NCBI GenBank assembly: GCA_018056545.1
Contig: JAGPFL010000006.1
Coordinates: 1 to 41,740 of the forward strand
Source: Syntrophobacterales bacterium
GTDB lineage: Bacteria > Desulfobacterota > Syntrophia > Syntrophales > UBA8958
Direction of reading: 5' to 3'
Length of the DNA stretch: 41,740 nt
In this document: piece after piece, positions 18,515 to 26,543 of the stretch
How positions within the stretch are numbered: the stretch's first letter is position 1
Layout of the letters: the number at the start of each line of letters is the position of its first letter
The notes under the pieces: model-generated
Database searches by the model: none
Told to the model about the DNA's origin: nothing
Seen by the model: the letters and a program-made list of their open reading frames with translations, nothing else
Position numbers and translations under genes: made by a program

Positions 18515-18521
18515 TGAATGA

Positions 18522-18722
18522 CTACAGGGGTTGAACATTGACGGCTGCCGGCCCCTTTTTGCCCTGTTCGATATCAAAGCTCACCCGCTGCGATTCGAAA
18601 AGGGTTTTGAAGCCGGTGCCCTGAATGGCACTGAAATGAACGAAAACGTCTCCGCCTTCGTCGTTTTCAATAAAACCCCATCCCTTCTTCTCATTAAACC
18701 ATTTCACCTTACCTTCTGCCAA
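18522..18722 (-). CDS. Cold-shock domain protein
   Basis: A 66-residue CspA-type single-domain RNA/DNA-binding protein that melts RNA structure. The RNP1 motif is KGWGFI and RNP2 is VFVHFSAI. I place the start at a TTG (18722): it gives the family N-terminus [10 protein letters not shown], has a GGAGGG ribosome site six bases upstream, and the ATG nearby is in another frame. The upstream leader contains a strong intrinsic terminator (18743-18789) whose T-run touches the ribosome site, so expression is probably controlled by read-through or antitermination. It lies downstream of pepA - dppD - dppF. Confidence 0.95.
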   Translation of the reverse strand: MAEGKVKWFNEKKGWGFIENDEGGDVFVHFSAIQGTGFKTLFESQRVSFDIEQGKKGPAAVNVQPL

Positions 18723-18742
18723 AACATACCCTCCTTTCCTCC

Positions 18743-18789
18743 AAAAAAATAAAAAAACCACCCCGGATATTGCCCTCTATCCGCAGTGG
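18743..18789 (-). terminator. Intrinsic terminator in the leader of the cold-shock gene
   Basis: On the minus strand a stem with outer CCAC/GTGG and inner CGGATA/TATCCG pairs, an 8-base loop and a small internal loop is followed at once by a T7-A-T7 run (18757-18743). The ribosome site of the cold-shock gene begins immediately after the T-run, so there is no space for a separate promoter downstream. A GCAGTG segment 40 bases upstream (18834-18829) can pair with CACTGC in the 5' arm (18788-18783) and could act as an antiterminator. Confidence 0.75.
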
Positions 18790-18853
18790 CTAAAAATACT
18801 TCCTCGTGCTTTTCCCAAAACCGACCTGCACTGCCTGAATTCACTTCCATCCG

Positions 18854-18880
18854 GGTCAGGAAAAAATATTCCTCCTGACC
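18854..18880 (-). promoter_or_regulatory. Hairpin in the dppF - cold-shock intergenic leader
   Basis: GGTCAGGA (18880-18873 on the minus strand) pairs with TCCTGACC (18861-18854) across an 11-base loop. No T-run follows, so it is not a standard terminator. It may be an mRNA stabilising element for dppF or part of the structured cold-shock leader. Confidence 0.45.
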
Positions 18881-18930
18881 TGTTCTCTTTTGGTACCACT
18901 CCTTACATGGGAATGCAAGCATATTGTGTA

Positions 18931-19929
18931 TTATGCAACGTTGTTATTCAGATGACAAGCAAAAAAATGTCCTTCGGTCACGATCCTCATGGCGGGCGTC
19001 TCGCGGCGGCAAACCGCCGCGGCCTCGGGACAGCGGGGGCAGAAGGCACATCCCTGACCATCCCGAGCTGCCGTCATCCCCTCGCTGACAAAACCATCTC
19101 TTTTTAGCTCGGCTCCGGAATGAACAAGGCGAGGCACCGCCGCCATCAGCATGCGGGTATAGGGATGACATGCGGACAAAAAAATCTCCTCGTTACTCCC
19201 CATTTCCACGATACGACCGGCATACATGACGGCCACACGGTCGCTCATGAAACGGATCACCCCCATGTCATGGGATATGAAAAGATATGTCAAATGAAAT
19301 TTCGCCTGCAAATCTTTCAGGAGATTAAGGATTTGGGCCTGCACCGATACATCCAGAGCGGAAACCGGCTCGTCGGCGATGACTATTTCCGGTTGCAGGG
19401 CAAGGGCCCGGGCGATTACGATTCGCTGTCGTTGGCCACCGCTGAACTCGTGTGGATAACGGTCCCTATGATCCGGGGACAGCCCTACCATCTCCAGCAG
19501 CCTATCTGTCGTTGCCGCCTCCGCTTCCTTTCCGTGGATGATCATGGGTTCGGAAATTATCTCACCGGCACGGAGACGCGGATTGAGGGAGGCGTAGGGA
19601 TCCTGGAAAACAAACTGGGTCTTGCGCCGATATTCTTTATAAAAAGGGCTGCGGGGAGAAAAGATGTCCTGTCCCCGGTAAAGTATCTGCCCGTAGGTCG
19701 GTTTCTCTATACGGGCGATCATCCTGGCCAGGGTGGTCTTGCCGCAGCCGCTCTCCCCTACCAGTCCCAGAGTCTCCCCATGTCGAAGCTCGAAGGTGAC
19801 TTCATGGACAGCAAAAACGTTCCGCGCCGAGGATGCAAAAAAACTTCTCTGAACGGGAAAGGCTTTGCCTACCTTCACCACCTGCAGCAAGGTATGGGGA
19901 GGGTTATCGGTATTTCCAGCAACGGACAT
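18931..19929 (-). CDS. dppF: Peptide ABC importer ATP-binding protein (DppF/OppF type)
   Basis: One of two ATPases of a di/oligopeptide importer of the inner membrane. Walker A is GESGCGKTT, the signature is FSGGQRQRI, and Walker B ends IVIADEP, with the SALDVSVQAQILNLL D-loop region typical of Opp/Dpp. The C-terminal oligo/HPY extension has Cys-x5-Cys-x6-Cys plus a later Cys (GCAFCPRCPEAAAVC, then FACH), a set reported to bind an iron-sulfur cluster in some Dpp importers. Start is uncertain: ATG at 19929 or 19944 (or further up), each overlapping the end of dppD. No permease or binding-protein gene is nearby. Confidence 0.92.
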   Translation of the reverse strand: MSVAGNTDNPPHTLLQVVKVGKAFPVQRSFFASSARNVFAVHEVTFELRHGETLGLVGESGCGKTTLARMIARIEKPTYGQILYRGQDIFSPRSPFYKEYRRKTQFVFQDPYASLNPRLRAGEIISEPMIIHGKEAEAATTDRLLEMVGLSPDHRDRYPHEFSGGQRQRIVIARALALQPEIVIADEPVSALDVSVQAQILNLLKDLQAKFHLTYLFISHDMGVIRFMSDRVAVMYAGRIVEMGSNEEIFLSACHPYTRMLMAAVPRLVHSGAELKRDGFVSEGMTAARDGQGCAFCPRCPEAAAVCRRETPAMRIVTEGHFFACHLNNNVA

Positions 19930-20881
19930 AACGCCGGGGTCCATCCTTTTCCATCCAGGGAGGCTCCTGTTCTCGACATACCGACATAACCTCCCCACAA
20001 CGTTCATGGAACCGGCATCCCTTAGGCAGACGGGCCAGATCCGGCACCGTCCCGGGAATCATCGGGAGCCGCGCCTGCCTATGTGACCCGTCGTCGAGTC
20101 GGGGCAACGACGCCAGCAGTCCTGCGGTGTAGGGATGGAGAGGACTGGAAAAGACCTCCTTTGCCGGCGCATACTCCACAAATCGGCCCGCATACATCAT
20201 GGCCACCTGGTCGGCGGTATTGGCAATGACCCCCAAATCGTGGGTGATGAGAATCAAAGCGGTTCCCAATTCCCGCTGAAGGTCGGCGATCAATTCCAGG
20301 ATCTGCGCCTGGATGGTGACATCCAGGGCCGTCGTCGGTTCGTCGGCGATCATGAGGCGGGGACGGCAGGCCACAGCCATGGCGATCATCACCCGTTGCC
20401 GCATTCCGCCGCTCAACTGATGTGGATAGGCGTTCAAGCGTTGTTCCGCCTGGGGGATACCCACAAGCCGCAGCAATTCCACCGTCCGGTCCCTTCCCTC
20501 TCGGCGGGAGCAGGACTGGTGCAGCATGATGGCCTCGGCGATTTGATCCCCAATCCGGAATACCGGATTGAGAGAGGTCATGGGTTCCTGGAAGATCATG
20601 GATATCGCCCCGCCCCGGAGGCGGCGCATCTCTTTTTCCGTGAGTGCCATGAGATCGCAGTCTTCCAGAAAAATCCTTCCCGCGACGTATTTTCCGGGAG
20701 GCATGGGCACGAGTCTCATAATGGAAAGAGAAAGGACGGTCTTCCCGCAGCCCGATTCTCCTACGATTCCCATGGTTTGTCCGGCATTCACCTGGAAGCT
20801 TACGTCATCGACGGCCTTGAGGTCTCCGTGTTCCGTCGCGAAGTGGGTGGATAGCCCCTCGACAACCAGTAACGGCCGCAC
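19904..20881 (-). CDS. dppD: Peptide ABC importer ATP-binding protein (DppD/OppD type)
   Basis: Partner ATPase of the neighbouring DppF-type protein. Walker A is GESGCGKTV, the signature LSGGMRQRV, and Walker [13 protein letters not shown]. The C-terminal extension carries the Cys-x5-Cys-x6-Cys-...-Cys set ([15 protein letters not shown], then RCWKYR). I choose the GTG at 20881 because GAGGAGG lies at perfect distance upstream; the longer frame beginning at a TTG (20905) would overlap pepA and lacks a ribosome site. It begins 10 bases after the pepA stop, suggesting a pepA - dppD - dppF unit. Confidence 0.93.
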   Translation of the reverse strand: MRPLLVVEGLSTHFATEHGDLKAVDDVSFQVNAGQTMGIVGESGCGKTVLSLSIMRLVPMPPGKYVAGRIFLEDCDLMALTEKEMRRLRGGAISMIFQEPMTSLNPVFRIGDQIAEAIMLHQSCSRREGRDRTVELLRLVGIPQAEQRLNAYPHQLSGGMRQRVMIAMAVACRPRLMIADEPTTALDVTIQAQILELIADLQRELGTALILITHDLGVIANTADQVAMMYAGRFVEYAPAKEVFSSPLHPYTAGLLASLPRLDDGSHRQARLPMIPGTVPDLARLPKGCRFHERCGEVMSVCREQEPPWMEKDGPRRYVRCWKYR

Positions 20882-20891
20882 GCTGCCCTCC

Positions 20892-22403
20892 TCAACTGTC
20901 TTCAAGCCAGTATTGGAGGAATTGGACGAAAAGGCGGACGCCTATCCCGGAGGCGCCTTTTGGTTGGTAGGGACGGTCTTTCGTGAGCCAGGCCGGACCG
21001 GCGATGTCGAGATGAACCCAGGGTACCGGATCGGCGAATTTGCTTAGAAAGGCGGCGGCGGAGATGGCGCCTCCCTCTCGACCCGCCGAATTCTTCAAAT
21101 CGGCTACGTCGCTTTTGACCATCTCCTGATAGTTTTCCCAGAGGGGCAATTCCCAAACCAACTCCCCGGTTTCTTCGGCGGCCTTTCTGATCAGCTCCTT
21201 CAGTTTTTCATCCGTGCCCATCATGCCGGTAACCTGGCTTCCCAGGGCCACTATGCACGCCCCGGTCAGGGTAGCAATGTCGATTATGGCCTCGGGATTA
21301 TAACGTTGGGCGTAGTGAAGGGCGTCGGCCAGAATGAGGCGGCCTTCGGCGTCGGTGCTTAGCACTTCCACCGTCTTGCCGGACATGGTTCGGAGAATGT
21401 CCCCGGGCTTGTATGCCCGGCCGTCGGGAAGATTTTCCGTAGCCGGGACGACACCGACGATGTTTACGGGCATCTTCAGCTCCGCTACGGCCTGCAAGGT
21501 GCCCAAAACGGCTGCTCCGCCTGCCATGTCGGATTTCATTTCCTCCATCTTTTCCGCCGGTTTTAGAGAAATTCCGCCGCTGTCGAAGGTTATGGCCTTG
21601 CCTACGAGGGCCAGAGGCCGTTGCTTTCTGCTTGCTCCCCTGTAACTCATGACAATCAACTTCGGGGCTTCGCGGCTGCCCCGGGCTACGCCCAACAGGG
21701 CGTTCATTCCCAACCGCTCCATTTCCCGGATCTCCAGAATCCGGGCGGACAAACCCCGGTATCGCTTCGCCAGTGCCTTCGCTTCCCCGGCCAAACGGGA
21801 GGGGGTCAACTCGTTGGACGGCATGGACACGAGATTCCTGGTCAGATAAACGGCCCGGCTGATCGTTTGGGCCCGCACGGCCGCTTCTTTCACGGGGTCA
21901 AGCCGCTGGGAGTCGGGAAGCAAGATGGTCAGCGTCTCGAGATCCGGGTCATCTTCCTCTATATTCGTTTTGTACTCCCGGAAACGGTAAAGGCCAAGCA
22001 TGACCCCTTCCACGGCGGCAAACGCCGCTTCCGGCCAGGAAATTCCCAGATAATCCGCATCAAGGACGACGACCAAATCCTTGAGTCTGTGTGCCCTGGC
22101 CGCCTGTCCTGCCTTTGCCGCGGCGCCACGGAATATATCCCGGGAAAAGGCCTCTTTTTTTCCCAGACCGATCAGAAAAACTCTTCTTATGCCCCCCGCT
22201 TTCTCGCCGGGATAGATAACGGAAATTTGATCCTTACGTCCCGCAAAATCTCCGAGCTGTCGGATATCTTGTATCGCACCGCCACTTTCCCGATCCAGAA
22301 TCGCGGCCAGGCCCGTGGCGGGACCCGTCTCTGCAAAGAGGAAAACAGCCGCCCCTTCCAGGACTTTTTTCCTGCCGTGGCCGGCCGTTACTTTCAGATT
22401 CAT
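20892..22403 (-). CDS. pepA: Leucyl (cytosol) aminopeptidase, M17 family
   Basis: A 503-residue dinuclear-metal exopeptidase that removes N-terminal residues from peptides; usually a hexamer in the cytosol. The metal/active-site motifs are GKAITFDSGGISLKP, KSDMAGGAA and STDAEGRLILADAL (the common form has N in place of S). The start ATG at 22403 has a GGAGGT site six bases upstream; an in-frame start at 22475 would read through the tRNA terminator. It sits 34 bases after that terminator and is followed by peptide importer ATPases, consistent with use of imported peptides. Confidence 0.95.
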   Translation of the reverse strand: MNLKVTAGHGRKKVLEGAAVFLFAETGPATGLAAILDRESGGAIQDIRQLGDFAGRKDQISVIYPGEKAGGIRRVFLIGLGKKEAFSRDIFRGAAAKAGQAARAHRLKDLVVVLDADYLGISWPEAAFAAVEGVMLGLYRFREYKTNIEEDDPDLETLTILLPDSQRLDPVKEAAVRAQTISRAVYLTRNLVSMPSNELTPSRLAGEAKALAKRYRGLSARILEIREMERLGMNALLGVARGSREAPKLIVMSYRGASRKQRPLALVGKAITFDSGGISLKPAEKMEEMKSDMAGGAAVLGTLQAVAELKMPVNIVGVVPATENLPDGRAYKPGDILRTMSGKTVEVLSTDAEGRLILADALHYAQRYNPEAIIDIATLTGACIVALGSQVTGMMGTDEKLKELIRKAAEETGELVWELPLWENYQEMVKSDVADLKNSAGREGGAISAAAFLSKFADPVPWVHLDIAGPAWLTKDRPYQPKGASGIGVRLFVQFLQYWLEDS

Positions 22404-22437
22404 CTGTTGACCTCCCTTTGTCGTCCGTGTCTTGAAC

Positions 22438-22480
22438 AAGAAAAAAGCGGTTGATCGTCCGCATCGAAAAATCAACCGCT
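22438..22480 (-). terminator. Intrinsic terminator after the tRNA pair
   Basis: On the minus strand AGCGGTTGAT (22480-22471) pairs perfectly with ATCAACCGCT (22455-22446) across a 15-base loop and is followed by a T-run interrupted by one C. It stands between tRNA-Cys and pepA and leaves only 34 bases before the pepA start, in which I see no promoter. Confidence 0.85.
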
Positions 22481-22552
22481 CGGTTTGTCCTACCCTTACA
22501 TCTTTACGAGGGCGACAGGGACCCGCTCATCCCCGACCCATTTGGGTTTATT

Positions 22553-22628
22553 TGGAGGCGGCAACCGGATTCGAACCGGTGAATAACGGTTTTGCAGACC
22601 GCTGCCTTAGCCACTTGGCTATGCCGCC
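22553..22628 (-). tRNA. tRNA-Cys (GCA)
   Basis: A 76-base cloverleaf on the minus strand. The acceptor arms GGCGGCA and TGCCGCC pair fully, the anticodon loop is CTGCAAA giving GCA, and the T-loop is GGTTCGAATCC. The 3' CCA is encoded (22555-22553) with a U discriminator as expected for cysteine. It lies 8 bases after tRNA-Gly. Confidence 0.97.
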
Positions 22629-22636
22629 GGATAAGC

Positions 22637-22711
22637 TGGAGCGGGCGAACGGATTTGAACCGTCGACGTCCACCTTGGCAAGGTGGCACTCTACCGCTGA
22701 GTTACGCCCGC
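22637..22711 (-). tRNA. tRNA-Gly (GCC)
   Basis: A 75-base cloverleaf on the minus strand. Acceptor arms GCGGGCG/CGCCCGC pair fully; the anticodon stem CCACC/GGTGG (from CCACCTTGCCAAGGTGG) displays GCC in its loop; the T-loop is GGTTCAAATCC. CCA is encoded (22639-22637). It is the first gene of the tRNA-Gly - tRNA-Cys unit. Confidence 0.97.
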
Positions 22712-22736
22712 TTATGATATGCAACTTCGGCGCTTG

Positions 22737-22763
22737 ACTATAACAGATGCCTGCTTTTGTCAA
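22737..22763 (-). promoter_or_regulatory. Promoter of the tRNA-Gly - tRNA-Cys unit
   Basis: On the minus strand a perfect TTGACA (22763-22758), a 15-base spacer and TATAGT (22742-22737), about 25 bases before the tRNA-Gly 5' end. The boxes are strong and the spacer is shorter than usual. Confidence 0.65.
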
Positions 22764-22785
22764 TAAAAAAGTTCAAAGAACCACG

Positions 22786-23595
22786 TCATTCAGGCCTTGC
22801 GCGCCCGGCGACATCGACCAGCCACTCGATGGCCGCCATGTATTCCGTCATCCCGGCCAGGAAGATGTTGTTGTGGTTCGCCCCGGGAATCCGGAGCAAC
22901 CTTTTCTCCCTGGCCGGACTGGCCTTAAACAGCGCCTCTCCTTCCTGAAAGGTGATGATATGATCGTACTGGGCATGGATGATCAATGTGGGCTTCCATA
23001 TCTCCCCGATCTTGGCGAGATTGCCGATACAATGTTCCTCTTCGATACCGAGCTTTTCCATATCCACACCCAGCAGTCGGAGCAACGGACCTATATAGGC
23101 GAAGCCGCTTTCGATGATCACACCGTCGATTTCCTCCTGGAGACGATAGGCGATCTCCAGGGCCGGGGCACTGCCTAAAGAGCGGCCCATGATCACCTTG
23201 ATGCCGGAATAGGAAGCCTCTCGGAGCCATCTTCTCAAATAATGGAAAATCTCGAGACAGTCTTCCATCATGGCGCTTACCGTGGGAACCCCGCCGGAGC
23301 GTCCATAGCCCCGGTAGTCGCAGACTAAGAAATTGATACCCCGACCGGTGTAGAAAGGGGCGATTTCCTCATAATCGGAGGCGATTTCCCCGTTGCCGTG
23401 AAAGAAGATTATATTGGGCGCCTCCGTAGAGATAAGATACGCCTGGACCTCCACCTCCACTCCGGGGGATACGGGAATCATCAAGGAGCGGGCATTACGG
23501 TGATTGAGCGGCAGCGGCCAATGGGGACGGGGATAGAAGAGAACCCGCAGGACTTCCGGTCGGTCCAACAATTTATAATCATTTGGCTTGATCAT
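22786..23595 (-). CDS. Alpha/beta hydrolase (Bem46/ABHD-like)
   Basis: About 269 residues with the alpha/beta-hydrolase layout: oxyanion-hole FFHGNGE, CDYRGYGRSGG, the nucleophile elbow GRSLGS (serine about residue 139), an acid in HAQYDH and the catalytic His in GANHNN. The order and spacing resemble Bem46/ABHD12-13-type serine hydrolases. There is no signal peptide; the substrate is unknown. The start is taken as the ATG at 23595; GTG or TTG codons six and twenty-one bases further up are possible. It overlaps the pgsA stop by 17 bases and is the last gene of the long leftward series. Confidence 0.88.
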   Translation of the reverse strand: MIKPNDYKLLDRPEVLRVLFYPRPHWPLPLNHRNARSLMIPVSPGVEVEVQAYLISTEAPNIIFFHGNGEIASDYEEIAPFYTGRGINFLVCDYRGYGRSGGVPTVSAMMEDCLEIFHYLRRWLREASYSGIKVIMGRSLGSAPALEIAYRLQEEIDGVIIESGFAYIGPLLRLLGVDMEKLGIEEEHCIGNLAKIGEIWKPTLIIHAQYDHIITFQEGEALFKASPAREKRLLRIPGANHNNIFLAGMTEYMAAIEWLVDVAGRARPE

Positions 23596-24208
23596 TTTCA
23601 CAACGATCTTCCGCAAGGATATGGCGGTAAAATTTCACGAGATAATCCAGACCGGAATAAATGCTGAGCACCAAGGCCAAAAAAAGAATGGATGTACCTA
23701 CCACATGGGCGTCGGCGCCGAGAAATGGATAGTGGATCATCAACGCGGAAACCGCAAATACCTGGCAAAGGGTCTTCTGCTTGCCCAGCCAGCTGGCTTG
23801 CACGATGTGCCCTGCGGAAGAGGCAATGTTTCTGATCCCGTCCACGGCGAAGTCACGGATGATGATGATCGCCACCACCCAGGCGGGGATTCTGCCAATG
23901 GGAATCATCAGGATCATGGCGGTGTTGATGACCAGTTTGTCGGCAATGGGATCGAGGAATTTTCCCATTGTCGTTACAATTTTGTATTTCCTGGCCACGT
24001 AACCGTCCAGCAGGTCGGTGAAAGATACGGCAATGAAAAGGAAGGCGAGCACCAGAGACATCGTCTGTCCAGGAGACAACAGGAGGAGAAACAGGACCGG
24101 GATGAAAGAAATCCTCACCATCGTGATGCAGTTGGGAAGATTTATAATCTTTCTCTTTTCCGGCGCGATGGGCAGGGCATCGAAATACCTTTGCAGATAG
24201 TCTATCAT
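23579..24208 (-). CDS. pgsA: CDP-diacylglycerol--glycerol-3-phosphate 3-phosphatidyltransferase
   Basis: A 209-residue inner-membrane enzyme making phosphatidylglycerol phosphate from CDP-diacylglycerol and glycerol-3-phosphate. The CDP-alcohol phosphotransferase motif is complete: Asp65, Asp68-Gly69, Ala72-Arg73, Gly82, Asp86 and Asp90 within DLLDGYVARK and GKFLDPIAD. There are about five or six membrane helices. The N-terminal segment NLPNCITMVRI is also typical. The gene overlaps the alpha/beta hydrolase by 17 bases. Confidence 0.94.
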   Translation of the reverse strand: MIDYLQRYFDALPIAPEKRKIINLPNCITMVRISFIPVLFLLLLSPGQTMSLVLAFLFIAVSFTDLLDGYVARKYKIVTTMGKFLDPIADKLVINTAMILMIPIGRIPAWVVAIIIIRDFAVDGIRNIASSAGHIVQASWLGKQKTLCQVFAVSALMIHYPFLGADAHVVGTSILFLALVLSIYSGLDYLVKFYRHILAEDRCENDQAK

Positions 24209-24251
24209 CTTCCGTTTTCTTCATCCGTTTGTGGCTGCCGGGCCACCTGGA

Positions 24252-24899
24252 TCATTTTTTGGGCACTTTCTGCCAATCCGCAAGAAATGCCTCCACCCCC
24301 CGGTCCGTAAGGGGGTGTTGAGCCAGTTGCTTGATCACCTTGAAGGGGATAGTGGCAATATGAGCGCCCATCAGGGCCGCCTCCAGTACATGTCCCGGAT
24401 GTCGGACGCTGGCCACGATAACCTCGGTATCGAATCCGTAATGCTGATATATGCTTAGGATCTGCTCAACAAGCGCCATGCCGTCATGGGCGATGTCGTC
24501 CAATCTTCCCACAAAGGGGCTGACATAGGCGGCGCCGGCCTTGGCGGCCATGAGGGCCTGGAGGGGCGAAAAAATCAGGGTCTGGTTGACGGCGATGCCC
24601 TCGGCGGCAAAAAGTCGCGTCGCCTTCAGCCCGTCCACCGTCATGGGCACCTTGATCACCACCTGGCCGCCGAGTTTGGCCAGTTTCTTTCCCTCCTTGA
24701 ACATCCCCTCGGCATCCGGACTCAACACCTCCAAACTTACCGGCCCGCCGATCTCCTGGAGAATCTCCCGGATAACGACGTTGAAGGGCCTTTTTTCCTT
24801 GGCTATCAAACTGGGATTGGTGGTTACCCCGTCAACCATGCCGAAGCTGGCCGCCTCTCGGATCTCTCCGATGTTGGCCGTATCGATAAAAAACTTCAT
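24252..24899 (-). CDS. Transaldolase / fructose-6-phosphate aldolase family
   Basis: A 215-residue TIM-barrel enzyme of the short transaldolase (type 3B/TalC-FSA) family. It either transfers a dihydroxyacetone unit between sugar phosphates (pentose phosphate path) or splits fructose-6-phosphate. The Schiff-base lysine is Lys83 in VVIKVPMT; the N-terminal [10 protein letters not shown] and GVTTNPSLI segments are diagnostic. Sequence reading alone does not separate transaldolase from aldolase activity. The ATG overlaps the previous stop (ATGA) and has a GGAGGG site. Confidence 0.93.
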   Translation of the reverse strand: MKFFIDTANIGEIREAASFGMVDGVTTNPSLIAKEKRPFNVVIREILQEIGGPVSLEVLSPDAEGMFKEGKKLAKLGGQVVIKVPMTVDGLKATRLFAAEGIAVNQTLIFSPLQALMAAKAGAAYVSPFVGRLDDIAHDGMALVEQILSIYQHYGFDTEVIVASVRHPGHVLEAALMGAHIATIPFKVIKQLAQHPLTDRGVEAFLADWQKVPKK

Positions 24900-25189
24900 T
24901 TTCCCTCCTCGTTAATGTGCCTTGCCGCCGCCTCCCGTTGGTAAGCCTCCATACATCTGCGACTGCAGAAGTGACGTGTTTCTCCCCGCTCCTCCCAGAC
25001 GAAGGCATTGCTTATGGGCAGATAGGTATGACAATAAGGATCCTCCACGAGGTCCTCACCGCCGGCGATGTTCTCCCGCTGTTCCTTGGTGATCGGTTTG
25101 ACCGTCCTGTTCCCGGGCAGAAACAGCATCCGGGTGAGACGGTACACCACGTAAAATATTATCGCCGCGACGATAAGGCGGAGAATCAT
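24896..25189 (-). CDS. Small membrane-anchored TRASH/YHS-like zinc-binding protein
   Basis: A 97-residue protein: an N-terminal membrane helix (about residues 2-20), a linker, and a C-terminal metal-binding-like domain with [14 protein letters not shown] and [11 protein letters not shown]. Cysteines and histidines in this arrangement resemble TRASH/YHS domains and the PP0621-type small proteins that I recall from Proteobacteria. The cysteine domain would face the cytosol or periplasm depending on the anchor orientation. The function is unknown. Stop and the next start overlap as ATGA with the transaldolase-family gene. Confidence 0.85.
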   Translation of the reverse strand: MILRLIVAAIIFYVVYRLTRMLFLPGNRTVKPITKEQRENIAGGEDLVEDPYCHTYLPISNAFVWEERGETRHFCSRRCMEAYQREAAARHINEEGK

Positions 25190-25210
25190 CTCTTCTTTAC
25201 CTGCATCTTT

Positions 25211-25720
25211 CTATTCCTCCACGGCCTCTACACGGCCCCCCTTCTCCATTTCCAGGCGTTGAAGCAATCCCCGGAGAGAAATGCCGAAACGGGGATGAAT
25301 GGCATAGGGCGCCAGCTCGCAGCAAGGCACCAGGACAAATCGGCGACGGTGGCATTCGGGATGGGGTATCACCAGATCGTCCTCGGCAACCACTTCCTGC
25401 CCATAGAGAATAATATCCAAATCTATGATCCGGGGCCCCCAGCGATGCGTTTGCTCCCGCCCCATTTCCGCTTCAATTTTCTTCAATCCCCGCAGGAGAT
25501 CCCGCGGGGATTGAAGAGTGCGCACCTCCACGGCGGCGTTGATGAAATCCGCCTGATCCCGGAACCCGATCGGCTCCGTACGGTAGAAGGAAGAGGTCCG
25601 CAGCAGTTTCGTTTCCGGAAGGGCGCCGATGCTGCTGATGGCCTTCCGACATTGCTGCCGCGGGTCCCCAAGGTTTCCCCCGATGCCGATGTAGGCAATG
25701 ACCCCGCCGCAGTTCTTCAC
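25211..25720 (-). CDS. folK: 2-amino-4-hydroxy-6-hydroxymethyldihydropteridine pyrophosphokinase
   Basis: Transfers pyrophosphate from ATP to hydroxymethyl-dihydropterin in folate synthesis. The 169-residue product has the HPPK landmarks: IGIGGNLGD at the start, SSFYRTEPIG, ADFINAAVEV, the signature RWGPRIIDLDIILYG and IPHPECHRRRFVLVP. The start is a GTG at 25720, beginning 1 base after the dapB stop, with no strong ribosome site of its own, so coupling to dapB translation is likely. folP and folB are not in the window. Confidence 0.95.
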   Translation of the reverse strand: MKNCGGVIAYIGIGGNLGDPRQQCRKAISSIGALPETKLLRTSSFYRTEPIGFRDQADFINAAVEVRTLQSPRDLLRGLKKIEAEMGREQTHRWGPRIIDLDIILYGQEVVAEDDLVIPHPECHRRRFVLVPCCELAPYAIHPRFGISLRGLLQRLEMEKGGRVEAVEE

Positions 25721-25721
25721 T

Positions 25722-26531
25722 TCACCGCGTTTTCAGCCCCAGAACATCCTGCATGTCGTAGAGACCTTTGGGCTGGTTCACGATCCATCTGGCCGCCCGG
25801 AGGGCCCCTCGGGCGAAATTGTCCCGGTTGTGGGCACGGTGAATGAATTCGAGGCGCTCGCCGTTGGTGACAAACATGACGTTGTGCTCCCCGACTATGT
25901 CCCCGCCTCGGAGGGTTTGAATGCCTATTTCCGACCTGGTTCGTTCCCCGATCATCCCCTTGCGGGTGTAGATCCCTTCTTTGTCGAGATCGCGCTTCAG
26001 GGTCTCGGCGATGATCTGGGCCATCTTCATGGCGGTGCCGCTGGGGGCGTCCTTTTTGAGATTGTGGTGTGCCTCGAGGATTTCCACATCGTAATCGTCC
26101 CCTAAAATGGCCGCCACGTTTTCCAGGACCTTGAACATGACATTCACCCCGACGCTCATATTTGGGGCGATGACGCAGGGGATCTTCTTGGCGTATTTCT
26201 TTGCCGCGGTCATCTCCGCCGCGGTAAACCCGGTGGAACCGATGACGATGGGCTTGCCGTGTTTGGCCGCCATCTCCAGATGTTGCAGCGACGCTTCGTG
26301 ATGGGTGAAGTCAATGACGACCTCTCCTGAGCCGATCACCTTTTTCAAGTCGTCCACGACCGTCAGCCCCATCATCCCTCGTCCCAGCACCTCTCCCAAA
26401 TCCTTGCCTACCGCGGGATGCCCTTTTCTTTCCACAGCGGCGGCGATTTCCATATCTTCGGCCGCAGCGATCAGATTGCCTATCCGACCTCCCATCCGGC
26501 CGCCGGCACCCATGAGAATCGTTTTGATCAT
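25722..26531 (-). CDS. dapB: 4-hydroxy-tetrahydrodipicolinate reductase
   Basis: Second dedicated step of lysine/diaminopimelate synthesis: NAD(P)H reduction of the DapA product. The N-terminal nucleotide-binding motif is MGAGGRMG; the catalytic EAHHNLKKDAPSGTA segment gives His155, His156 and Lys159. The 269-residue length is normal. It follows dapA by 12 bases with a GAGG-type ribosome site. Confidence 0.97.
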   Translation of the reverse strand: MIKTILMGAGGRMGGRIGNLIAAAEDMEIAAAVERKGHPAVGKDLGEVLGRGMMGLTVVDDLKKVIGSGEVVIDFTHHEASLQHLEMAAKHGKPIVIGSTGFTAAEMTAAKKYAKKIPCVIAPNMSVGVNVMFKVLENVAAILGDDYDVEILEAHHNLKKDAPSGTAMKMAQIIAETLKRDLDKEGIYTRKGMIGERTRSEIGIQTLRGGDIVGEHNVMFVTNGERLEFIHRAHNRDNFARGALRAARWIVNQPKGLYDMQDVLGLKTR

Positions 26532-26543
26532 CTTCCTCGCTCC

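Noticed and set aside
22765-22781. GTTC-TTT-GAAC hairpin plus T-run on the minus strand after the alpha/beta hydrolase
   Set aside because: Only a 4-bp stem with a 3-base loop; too weak to list as a terminator although it lies where one would be expected.
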